The translations under genes were made by a program, and so were the position numbers. A stretch of DNA of 64,000 nt from Bacteroidales bacterium (GTDB taxonomy: Bacteria; Bacteroidota; Bacteroidia; Bacteroidales; Marinilabiliaceae), in the NCBI GenBank assembly GCA_024401395.1, contig JAKSLD010000020.1:1-64000 (forward strand). Direction: 5' to 3'. Of the stretch, positions 18,001-25,169 are shown piece by piece (within the stretch, counting starts at the first letter, position 1; each line of letters begins with the position of its first letter). A model generated the notes under the pieces. It had not been told where the DNA came from. It saw only the letters and a list, made by a program, of their open reading frames with translations, and searched no databases.

Positions 18001-18259
18001 TCTTGGCTAACTTTCTACACAAGCCAAGGATTTTTACAGATTCGTTTGATGCAACGACAACCTTTCCGTCCTTGTCGGTCTTAACAGTCTGCTTAGCTTT
18101 CTCTTGGAAAGTAGACAAATGCTTATCAACCAACTCAGCGGCAATCTGCGACTTGAGGAATAAACGAACATACTCGTTCTCTGCCTCACTCACTCCATCA
18201 TCCTGCTTGGCAATCAAACCAAACAGCTCCATCAACGCGCCTAGTATCTCCTCGCTCAT
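15086..18259 (-). CDS. ABCG-like ABC transporter (ATPase-permease) with N-terminal TerB-like domain
   Basis: A 1057-residue fusion. Residues 1-125 are helical and acidic and resemble a TerB/tellurite-resistance-type domain (ALMELFGLIAKQDDGVSEAENEYV). Residues 150-235 form a beta-rich linker. The nucleotide-binding domain has Walker A GASGAGKT (283-290), signature ISGGQRKR (389-396) and Walker B VLFVDEP (409-415). The C-terminal half is an ABC-2 permease with about six helices and a large loop between helices 5 and 6. The NBD-then-TMD order matches the ABCG/white subfamily. Substrate is unknown. It follows the SiaC-like gene by 80 bases with a hairpin between them. Confidence 0.8.
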   Translation of the reverse strand: MSEEILGALMELFGLIAKQDDGVSEAENEYVRLFLKSQIAAELVDKHLSTFQEKAKQTVKTDKDGKVVVASNESVKILGLCRKLAKKLSEEQRVVVFVRLYEMLSVSKKYTEGRMEIINTITDPKVFNISKEEEELIGAFSINEDYSKMDFDNILVVNDVESHGLTKAKHITDKVDGSLIIMNVPSADMFFVRYLGNSAVFIEKTRLASGRIYPLPNRSYVKLPSGTYIPRFLAEAKFKNEEISSQPLSFEVKNMGFKFKTGGIGLRNINIAEEQGHLIGIMGASGAGKTTLLNVLCGNEKPSEGEVLINGLNLHTQSDQLEGVIGLIPQDDLLIEELTVYQNLYYNAKLCFKDKSEAEIDAMVCKTLTDLGLYERRNLPVGTPLNKMISGGQRKRLNIALELIREPGVLFVDEPTSGLSSRDSENVMNLLRELSLKGKLIFVVIHQPSSDIYKMFDKMFILDTGGYPVYYGTPIESISYFKRQDEQKDAENGECPSCGNLNPELVFDILEDNVKDEYGNYKNERRVKPDAWHEKYKQNITIPTVETVKTAPPRSLNIPSWFKQFWIYTTRDFWAKISNTQYTVLNILEAPVLGFVLAFLVRYIVDPDSDVYVFRENENIPIYVFMAIIVSIFFGLIVSAEEIFKDAKILKREQFLNLSRSAYLMSKILILMGLSAIQMLLFLVVGNAVIGLNGMNIEFFLMLFSVSVSSNILGLIISSTFNSIGTIYIMIPLIMIPQMVLGGAMFTFDKLNKIITSVDKVPLLAEVIPARYAYEGLIVHQYKHNLYQKNFFECEMGISKADFKTIYYLPELTNALDRCKKLYDKNLTIDSLKKNESYVMDLALLKNELSKEMKRNPEIDFPYIGMIVADSFNVSTYNYAQEYINQLTQTYNELFAVSNNKKESIMTYIESDSKRAARFKQLKDEYYNETLVDIVRKTFDKNKILRDGDKLIQIPDPIYQMPEPEGILSFRTHFLAPVKYFAGTFWDTLWFNIVAIWVITAFLYAVLYYDVTRRIADYFGSVAFKKQLDKIKNLFAKIKLPKISLPKMPSLKKKKAE

Positions 18260-18275
18260 CTGTTGTAATTAAATC

Positions 18276-18309
18276 CCCAAGCCGACAGTTTTGACTCTGT
18301 CGACCTGGG
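18276..18309 (-). other. Intergenic hairpin between the SiaC-like and ABC transporter genes
   Basis: CCCAAGCCGACAG (18276-18288) pairs with CTGTCGACCTGGG (18296-18308) with two mismatches and a 7-base loop. No T-run follows on the minus strand, so it is more likely an RNA-processing or stability element than a terminator. It sits in one of the few longer gaps of the run. Confidence 0.6.
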
Positions 18310-18339
18310 TTATTATTGTTTTTTCTATCTCTATTATAG

Positions 18340-18714
18340 TTAGTAAACTACGTACTCAAATGGTACAGACACAATGTCCTGATACTCTTCGCCAGCTTCC
18401 TTCATGTCTTCCTCATCCTCATGATAATGCCACTTTACAACAACGTTGCCAACATTATCATTAATCTCTTCGAACTTTAAAAGAACATCCAAGAGCATCT
18501 TCGATGAGGCTGTGTTAAAGTACTCAAGCTTAAAAATGACGTCTGTATGATCATTGGCCTGCTTCCCATACTCCTCAATCCACTCTAGTACTGGACCATA
18601 AAAGTCTTGTACATCCTCTGGCAGAGAACGACCAGAGAACTCGAAAACGCCATTGTCCTTGTCTAAAGTTACGCTAGGTGTATCGTCAGTACCTTTCTTG
18701 CTAAATACTTCCAT
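18340..18714 (-). CDS. SiaC-like regulatory phosphoprotein (DUF1987)
   Basis: A 124-residue protein matching the DUF1987/SiaC family: a small alpha/beta fold related to anti-anti-sigma STAS proteins. The likely phosphorylation site is Thr68 in EYFNTASSK, the same position as the phosphorylated Thr of Pseudomonas SiaC. In that system SiaB phosphorylates and SiaA dephosphorylates SiaC, and unphosphorylated SiaC activates the diguanylate cyclase SiaD. No SiaD-like GGDEF protein is encoded in this window, so the output here must differ or lie elsewhere. It lies 27 bases after the SiaB-like gene. Confidence 0.8.
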   Translation of the reverse strand: MEVFSKKGTDDTPSVTLDKDNGVFEFSGRSLPEDVQDFYGPVLEWIEEYGKQANDHTDVIFKLEYFNTASSKMLLDVLLKFEEINDNVGNVVVKWHYHEDEEDMKEAGEEYQDIVSVPFEYVVY

Positions 18715-18741
18715 AATGAATTATACTCTATTAGTCTAGTA

Positions 18742-19314
18742 TTAATTACGTGAAATTGTGGTGATAATGATGAAGAAGCACAAGTCGTCTGTCAAATCCT
18801 TGAACTGATAGTCAATCTTGTTGCCCGACTTCTTAGCAATATCAATGAAGCCTAAGCCTGCTCCACCCTTCTCAGAGATTCTACCCTCCTTGATCTGTTG
18901 CTTATACAACGCCGAAAGACCCTCTTTGTCCAATGAGTTGATATACTCAAGGCTCTTCTCAAGCTTCTCCTTCTTCTCTCGCTTAACAACATTACCAGTG
19001 ATAACGTTGTAGCTATGCTCACCATGGCTGACGAGAACAATTCCTCTGTGCTCCTCATTCTCATCGTCCGACATAGGATCTGCGTGCTTGCTGATATTCT
19101 GCAAACACTCTACCATAACGTTAAACACTTTTCGCTGAACCTGATTAGATTCTTCTATCTTCGCCATGTTCTTCTCTGTCATTGCAGTGAAGGTGCGAGT
19201 AATCTCTTGTGTAACCACACCTTCATAAACGAGATTAATCTCATTTGCTTGCATCGTGTGATACAACTGATACGCGAATTCCAAGAAATCTTGGTTACCG
19301 GTCATTTTAGTCAT
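18742..19314 (-). CDS. SiaB-like protein kinase (DUF6272)
   Basis: A 190-residue protein with a GHKL-like fold resembling SiaB: a helix with VECLQNISKHA (the N-box, residues about 67-77), followed by the glycine-rich KGGAGLGFIDIAKKSG (about 149-164). This pairs it with the DUF1987 protein directly downstream, as in siaABCD. Predicted role: phosphorylation of the SiaC-like protein on threonine. Both neighbours (PP2C phosphatase and SiaC-like target) are the expected partners. Confidence 0.75.
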   Translation of the reverse strand: MTKMTGNQDFLEFAYQLYHTMQANEINLVYEGVVTQEITRTFTAMTEKNMAKIEESNQVQRKVFNVMVECLQNISKHADPMSDDENEEHRGIVLVSHGEHSYNVITGNVVKREKKEKLEKSLEYINSLDKEGLSALYKQQIKEGRISEKGGAGLGFIDIAKKSGNKIDYQFKDLTDDLCFFIIITTISRN

Positions 19315-19359
19315 AGTGCACTTGTTTTAAAAGAGTGTGTAAATATAGTATTAATTATT

Positions 19360-21999
19360 TTATAATTCAACTCCAATAAGCAAAACGTCATCATCTTGAA
19401 GTACGTCACCATTCCAGATCGCAGGACCTACCCACTCACTGAATTGCTTTTCAATCTCTCTTTTTGCTTCTTTCATGCTCTGATTCTTTGTTAAATCTAT
19501 AAAATCTCTCACGCGCTTTGCCTGAAATTTCTTTCTCGGATCGTCTGTTCCACCTCGCTGGTCAGTCAATCCATCAGAGAATACGAAAAATCTGTCTCCA
19601 GGTTCGTAATTTATGACAATATTTTCAAAAGGCTTTTCTGGTTTGCCCGCTAAAGGCACTCCTCCAATACCTTTTCTTGCTCCCGCATACTCGGTCAATT
19701 CTCCATTTCTGAGGTAATACATCGGTCTGTGCGCACCAGAGAATTGAAGCTCTTTTTTCTCTATATCAATACGACAAAGACCAAGGTCCATACCCTCATG
19801 TCCATTCGAACTACCCTCTTCCTGACGGAGCGTTCTTCTCACTGCCTCATGCAATTGGGTCAATATCTCAGATGCTGTCAAATCATGACCATGGTCTACA
19901 ATATTAGTCAACATCAAATAACCTATAATTGACAAGATTGATCCTGGTACACCATGTCCCGTACAGTCTACAGCAGCAATATAGTACACATTACCCCACT
20001 GGAAATACCAAGGGAAGTCACCTGATACCACATCCTTAGGACGGTACATCATAAATGAGTTAGGGAACTGTTTCTGGAAGGTAGCTTCCTCAGGCATAAT
20101 AGCCATCTGGATACGATAACCGTAGTTGATACTGTCCTCCATACGTTTCTTCTGGTATGTGATTTCTTGCTCAATCCTCTTGAGCTCTGTCACATCATGG
20201 GCAGTAAACAATACTGATTCTATCTCTTGACTCTCTCCAAACTCTGGGATAGCTTTGATCTCTACAATACGTGGCTCGTCATTTATCATGATTTGCATCT
20301 CACTACTCATCTGCGTGTGAGACTTTTTCACGGTTTTCAAGGTTGTAAGAAGGTATGTAACAAACTCCACATTTGTCTCCAAATCTGACATCCTCGTATT
20401 CAACAAGGACATTGAATCCAATTGGAAGAATTTACAAACGATTGGGTTCACGTACACCATCTTACCATTTAAGCTGGTACGGATAATCATATCAGGAGAG
20501 TTCTCTGCCAACGATTGCATACGCGATTTCATTCTCTCCTCACGTTCTGCTCGTTTTCTCTCCGTTATATCTCGTGTATTGAATACCAATCCTCTGATAG
20601 CTGGGTCATGCAACAGATTCTTACCTTGCGACTCCAAGAATATCTTATCGCCGTTTTTCTTAAGGTAAGTATACTGCTCAACTGTCTCACCTCCAGGTGT
20701 CGACAAAAGATAATCAAACATAGCCGACACTGTCCTGTAACCTACTGGGGACATCATGTCTTCATCCATACCATGTACCTCGTCCTCTGGGTCATATCCC
20801 AAAATTCGCTTAATGGACGGACTCTCAAAGGTCACTTCCCTATCTTCATTATATATGGAAATAAACTCCGAGGCATTTGTCAACAATGCCTGAAGCTTTT
20901 TCTGACCAAGCTCAACTTCTTTAATTTTTGCGTCAAGTTCTTGGTTACTTGCCTCAAGATTCTCCTGAGCAAGCATCATCTCTTGAGCATTCTGCTGCAA
21001 CTGCTCCTCATTCTTCTTCAAAGTTGAAGTCATCTCTTGCGATTCCTTCAACAATCGTTCAGTCAGGAGGTTTATCTTTAAGTTGAAGATCGTACTGCCG
21101 ACAATAGCACAAATCTCTTCTGCTAATGTCATATAGTGCTGAGGCAACTTATTCCTCAGGAATGACAACTCAATAACACCTTGAAGTATAGCGTCCTCAT
21201 TCAACAATGGTATTATCAAAAGTGATTTAGGCTTCTGATCATTCAAAAGACCTGACGTAATCGTGAAATAATCATCAGGAACTTCCGTACGATAAATCAA
21301 TTTCTTTTCATACGCGACAGCACCCACCAAGCCATATCCGACTTTTATGGAATTTTTCTCGAATCGACGTCTATTATATGCGTATTGGGTTATAGTTGTC
21401 AGTGTCACTCCGTCATTATCAAGCAAATAGAAGGCACCTTGCGCAGCTTCATAATACTTTACTATACCTTCCATTGCCTCAACTGCAAGGTCTTCTATCT
21501 TATTGTTGACTCGGACTATATCTGATACGGTTTCCTTTCCTTTGATAACCCAACTTAATTGTCTCTCTTTCTCTTTTGTATTCAAAAGATTGTTACCAAG
21601 GGTCATCAAGGTTCTCTGTAACTCAGAATTACTATCCTGTTGGATGTCCATCTGCTGACCGGAACCAATCTTTCCTGCTATGACAATACTTGTATCTATC
21701 TGTCTTTTTAAATCGGAAACTTCATTCTGAAGAGCACCTAACTTAATGCGCTTATAGTTCTGCAGATACAGGAATAGAAATGGTACAAGTATAATAACTA
21801 TATCAAAGAACCATACAAAAAGGAACTTATGAATATAGATGATATTATTAAATGATACACCAAAACCCAATAAACTCATTATTGAAGCCCAACCTATCAA
21901 TAGGAGCGACAATACTGAAATTATTGCAGTATACCATTGCAACTCTGAAAAACCACTCAGAGATACATAACGTAAATCTATAGTTTGCTTGCTCTTCAT
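19360..21999 (-). CDS. Membrane GAF-PAS-PAS-PP2C (SpoIIE-type) phosphatase, SiaA-like
   Basis: 879 residues from ATG 21999. An ATG at 22041 is in frame, but it lies inside the upstream gene and the purine-rich AGGAGAGAAGAAGG sits just before 21999. Domain order: two or three membrane helices (about 15-85), coiled coil, GAF (about 145-300), coiled coil, two PAS domains with PAC (about 365-615) and a C-terminal SpoIIE/PP2C phosphatase. Phosphatase metal motifs are VVSGDF and VDCTGHGVPG. It is expected to dephosphorylate the SiaC-like or the STAS protein. Its GAF domain is paralogous to those at 22016 and 25170, sharing a DDYFTITSG-type motif. Confidence 0.85.
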   Translation of the reverse strand: MKSKQTIDLRYVSLSGFSELQWYTAIISVLSLLLIGWASIMSLLGFGVSFNNIIYIHKFLFVWFFDIVIILVPFLFLYLQNYKRIKLGALQNEVSDLKRQIDTSIVIAGKIGSGQQMDIQQDSNSELQRTLMTLGNNLLNTKEKERQLSWVIKGKETVSDIVRVNNKIEDLAVEAMEGIVKYYEAAQGAFYLLDNDGVTLTTITQYAYNRRRFEKNSIKVGYGLVGAVAYEKKLIYRTEVPDDYFTITSGLLNDQKPKSLLIIPLLNEDAILQGVIELSFLRNKLPQHYMTLAEEICAIVGSTIFNLKINLLTERLLKESQEMTSTLKKNEEQLQQNAQEMMLAQENLEASNQELDAKIKEVELGQKKLQALLTNASEFISIYNEDREVTFESPSIKRILGYDPEDEVHGMDEDMMSPVGYRTVSAMFDYLLSTPGGETVEQYTYLKKNGDKIFLESQGKNLLHDPAIRGLVFNTRDITERKRAEREERMKSRMQSLAENSPDMIIRTSLNGKMVYVNPIVCKFFQLDSMSLLNTRMSDLETNVEFVTYLLTTLKTVKKSHTQMSSEMQIMINDEPRIVEIKAIPEFGESQEIESVLFTAHDVTELKRIEQEITYQKKRMEDSINYGYRIQMAIMPEEATFQKQFPNSFMMYRPKDVVSGDFPWYFQWGNVYYIAAVDCTGHGVPGSILSIIGYLMLTNIVDHGHDLTASEILTQLHEAVRRTLRQEEGSSNGHEGMDLGLCRIDIEKKELQFSGAHRPMYYLRNGELTEYAGARKGIGGVPLAGKPEKPFENIVINYEPGDRFFVFSDGLTDQRGGTDDPRKKFQAKRVRDFIDLTKNQSMKEAKREIEKQFSEWVGPAIWNGDVLQDDDVLLIGVEL

Positions 22000-22015
22000 G
22001 CCTTCTTCTCTCCTG

Positions 22016-22939
22016 TTATTCGTTGAGTAGTATATTATCAATATCTGGCCAAATGTCTGCTAAAGGCAATTTTCCGAAGCTTGCCACCTCTATTACTGCC
22101 TCTACTACCCCATTCTTCTTTACTGGTAATACATATAAATGCAAAGAAGTGGTCTGACCTAACCCTGATGAGATGTTGAAAAAATCGGCAGGAACTTCAT
22201 TCCAATGCTGAACCTTTCCTTTTGTTATCGCCATCCCCGCTATTCCATCTTGCTCATTTATGGATGTATACTTAGGATCTTCTGATAACGCAAACTGCCC
22301 TGCTAAATCAAATTCGCTGGTTTCTTCGTTCTTCATATAAATCAGACCACAACATACCTCATAGTGCAAAGCTATGGATCTCAAGATATATTGGCCTCTA
22401 CCTTCATCTTCCCTACGATCCATTTTATTCTTCTTCACTGAATCAATAAGGGCTTGACTATTCTTTCCGAAGGTTGTCTGATTCTTAGCCGCTATCTTAT
22501 AATCGTGTATCTCCATCTTCAATGAAGATATCTCTTTCTCTTTTTTCTTTCTTAAGACTACAGCCGTATTCAATTGGTCTTCTAGTTCCTTGAGACTGTT
22601 CTTTGTCGAAAAGATAATTATACAAATAATCGTAGATGATATCGAAACAAATACAAGGTTGACAATAACAAATACTGTCTGTGGCATTGAATAGGCAAAT
22701 ATCTGCCACGCAAAGAACATTGTGAGGAATAATGACATTCCTATTAAAGTCTTTCTTCGCAGTGAAGCACCTTTTGCCTTTTCGAAAAGGGCTTCCGCTG
22801 TATCTGCGCACTTACTCCAAGTCTTTGAAAGATACGGAGCGATAATACTATATAGACGCACAAATAGCGCACAAACTTGTTTGTACGCCAAAACTATTTC
22901 TTTACCTAGTTTCTTTAATATTTCGCGAATATCGCCCAT
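22016..22939 (-). CDS. Two-helix membrane protein with GAF domain
   Basis: A 307-residue protein: a helical cytoplasmic start (1-60), two transmembrane helices (about 65-110), a coiled coil (112-165) and a GAF domain (about 175-307). No kinase, phosphatase or cyclase domain is attached, so it is probably a sensor or adaptor. The motif PADFFNISSGLGQ followed by EAVIEVASF is shared with the GAF proteins encoded at 19360 and 25170. The start lies one base from the stop of the CheB-like gene, so they are coupled. Confidence 0.7.
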   Translation of the reverse strand: MGDIREILKKLGKEIVLAYKQVCALFVRLYSIIAPYLSKTWSKCADTAEALFEKAKGASLRRKTLIGMSLFLTMFFAWQIFAYSMPQTVFVIVNLVFVSISSTIICIIIFSTKNSLKELEDQLNTAVVLRKKKEKEISSLKMEIHDYKIAAKNQTTFGKNSQALIDSVKKNKMDRREDEGRGQYILRSIALHYEVCCGLIYMKNEETSEFDLAGQFALSEDPKYTSINEQDGIAGMAITKGKVQHWNEVPADFFNISSGLGQTTSLHLYVLPVKKNGVVEAVIEVASFGKLPLADIWPDIDNILLNE

Positions 22940-23500
22940 CTACAACTTATTCAAAAAATCTGTAATCTGATCTGGAGAAAGAATCAAGTTTGGTTTCATT
23001 ATTTCTAATGCAGCCTTCGGCATTGTTGGAACATCTGCCGTTTTGGGATCTTGAACTATCGTAAACCCTCCCTTATCAGCTATATCTTTTAATCCCTTCG
23101 CACCATCTTTGTTAGCACCTGTCAAAATAATACCAAGACACTTGTCCCTATACGTTGAAGCAGCGGATGACAATGTATAGTCTATAGACGGACGGCTTTG
23201 GTGATTCATATCTTCCGTGGAAAGTGATATAGAACCATCGAATTCTATAAACATATGATAATTGGATGGCGCAAGGTATATCTGACCTCTCTCTATCTTT
23301 TGCTTGTCAAATGGTTCTATTACTTCTTTGCACGACTTAACGTTCAAACTCTCAACTAAACCAGATCTAATATGCTTCAGTCTATGCATACAGATAATAA
23401 TAGGCAAATCAAAAGTCACCTTAAGATTTGATAACATCTTAAGTACAACAGCAAAACTGCCTGCTGACCCCCCTATGACTACTGCTTTATAATCGCTCAT
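22940..23500 (-). CDS. CheB-type methylesterase domain protein without receiver
   Basis: A 186-residue protein equal to the catalytic half of CheB. The triad is visible: Ser in VIGGSAGS (about residue 12), His in CMHRLKHI (about 39) and Asp in TGANKDGAKG (about 132). No receiver domain precedes it, so it is not controlled by CheA phosphorylation in the usual way. It is the second CheB of the locus; the full-length one is at 27027. It probably removes methyl groups or deamidates the chemoreceptor. Confidence 0.85.
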   Translation of the reverse strand: MSDYKAVVIGGSAGSFAVVLKMLSNLKVTFDLPIIICMHRLKHIRSGLVESLNVKSCKEVIEPFDKQKIERGQIYLAPSNYHMFIEFDGSISLSTEDMNHQSRPSIDYTLSSAASTYRDKCLGIILTGANKDGAKGLKDIADKGGFTIVQDPKTADVPTMPKAALEIMKPNLILSPDQITDFLNKL

Positions 23501-23521
23501 AAATCTGCTAGTTAAAAACGA

Positions 23522-24316
23522 CTAATTCATTCGACCATATATCGACTCCTCAGCATCAATTGCTGAAAACATCGTTGTTTTCAACAACGGAAGCTCCTTG
23601 ATGCCTAATGCTAATAACCCTTTGCTGTCTAGAGAACCTACCAATGAAGCTACTGCCCTTTCATGTAATGGCTTATTGTAGGTCAACAAAATATTTCTCA
23701 TCAATATGAGGTCATATTTTCCTGGCAACTCATTCATAAACCACCTGTTCTTGAAGACAACATTGTTTAGCATACCCTGTCGCAACTTTATCTGCGTCTT
23801 ATCTTCGCTTGACTCAACATAGCTGTCATACGACTTATTAATTTCTAGTCGCTCGAAGTTTGCCTTGTTAAGTTCATCCGTGACTGTTGGTATAACCATT
23901 GTCTTAACTTCATCTATTACCCTCTGAGACGAAGTGTTGACTGTCACGTCAGCCGTAAACCCATTAGCATCCAAGAATATCAGCAAACTATACAACTCGT
24001 AACAATTTGTCAATTCTGGAATCCATATCCTTAGTTGCTTGTTCTTACTTGCTAACTGCCTTTTTAGTGATCTCCAAAAACCTGGGTCTCTGAACATCTC
24101 TGTACCAGCTACTAGCATATGATACAGCAATGTATCTGATTTCTGCTTGTCAGATAATAGAGCATCAACTTCAGATAGTTTGCGAACAGTCATCTTGTCA
24201 AAGCAATACAGTAAGCGACGGCGAAAAAAAGATGAGTTAAAGTTGACAAAATCAACCTTCAAAGCCTCTGTCATCTTTGCCGCAACACTCTTCAGTTCAT
24301 TTATCGTCAATACCAT
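23522..24316 (-). CDS. CheR-like protein with degenerate SAM-binding site
   Basis: 264 residues aligned over its length with CheR: the N-terminal helical domain (1-75), MFRDPGFWRSL at the junction, and the C-terminal DLILMRNILLTYN (CheR: DxIFCRNVLIYF). The SAM-binding motif, normally WSAACSTGEEPYS, is here WIPELTNCYELYS, lacking the glycine loop and the acidic residue. It probably lacks methyltransferase activity and may be a structural or tethering paralogue. It sits 21 bases after the next CheR-like gene, as if arisen by duplication. Confidence 0.7.
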   Translation of the reverse strand: MVLTINELKSVAAKMTEALKVDFVNFNSSFFRRRLLYCFDKMTVRKLSEVDALLSDKQKSDTLLYHMLVAGTEMFRDPGFWRSLKRQLASKNKQLRIWIPELTNCYELYSLLIFLDANGFTADVTVNTSSQRVIDEVKTMVIPTVTDELNKANFERLEINKSYDSYVESSEDKTQIKLRQGMLNNVVFKNRWFMNELPGKYDLILMRNILLTYNKPLHERAVASLVGSLDSKGLLALGIKELPLLKTTMFSAIDAEESIYGRMN

Positions 24317-24337
24317 ATGCCTTGCGAATTATAAGTT

Positions 24338-25144
24338 CTACATCCTCTTGTGAACGTATCCAAGCTGCTTATACTGACCGCTATATCTGTTTGGAATAAG
24401 CTCTTGCTTTCCCAAAATCAACATACCTTCGTCATACATCTTGGCATTTATCATCTGCATTACTTTCGCCTGCAATGCATCATTGAAATATATTAACACG
24501 TTTCGTACAAAAACAATATCAACCTTATAAGGGAATGGTGCCTTGTCTTGTACTAGGTTCTGCTGCATGAATTTTGGTATAGCCGACAAAAATGGCTTCA
24601 CTGTCATTGTGTCATTCTTCTCGTCTATGTCAAAATAATCCTCAAACTTACTTTTTGAGCCAATGTTACGCATCACTTCTTCAAAATTTGTCTTGAAGTG
24701 CTCATTGAACTTGTGAGCATAACTACCCTTCTTTGCAACATTCAATACTCTTGGGTTCAAGTCTGTACCGAAAACTCTTATTCTGTCGAGAACACCTATC
24801 TCTTTCAATAGAATAAGACTCGAATATGTCTCTAATCCAACCGAACATCCAATATGCCAGAAAGTGATTGTGCCTGTTGATGGCAACTTCTGATACATTG
24901 TCTTATACAATGATATCCAAACTTCTGGATCTCGAAATAACTCAGTAGTATTGACTGTTATATCTTCTACAATCTTTGAGAGAAATGCCTTGTCTGTAAC
25001 TAACTTCGACAGCAAACTCTCAAAGGTCAATTTATTCTCTTCGCAAATCTTTTCTAATCGTCTTGTTATACTCAATGACGAGTAATCACAAAAGTCATAT
25101 CCTGTACGCGCCTTTAGTTGTACTAAAAATTCCTTAGCATCCAT
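24338..25144 (-). CDS. CheR-family methyltransferase
   Basis: A 268-residue CheR-like protein. The N-terminal helical region runs from 1 to about 70, and LFRDPEVWISL marks the junction. The SAM motif is WHIGCSVGLETYSS, which keeps GC-G-E-Y-S in modified form, followed by the FGTDLNPRVL strand. VDIVFVRNVLIYFN is the CheR signature. It is expected to methylate receptor glutamates, but the partly altered motif leaves activity less certain than for the CheR at 29634. Confidence 0.75.
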   Translation of the reverse strand: MDAKEFLVQLKARTGYDFCDYSSLSITRRLEKICEENKLTFESLLSKLVTDKAFLSKIVEDITVNTTELFRDPEVWISLYKTMYQKLPSTGTITFWHIGCSVGLETYSSLILLKEIGVLDRIRVFGTDLNPRVLNVAKKGSYAHKFNEHFKTNFEEVMRNIGSKSKFEDYFDIDEKNDTMTVKPFLSAIPKFMQQNLVQDKAPFPYKVDIVFVRNVLIYFNDALQAKVMQMINAKMYDEGMLILGKQELIPNRYSGQYKQLGYVHKRM

Positions 25145-25169
25145 TTTGTCAAAAATGACTTCATATATA

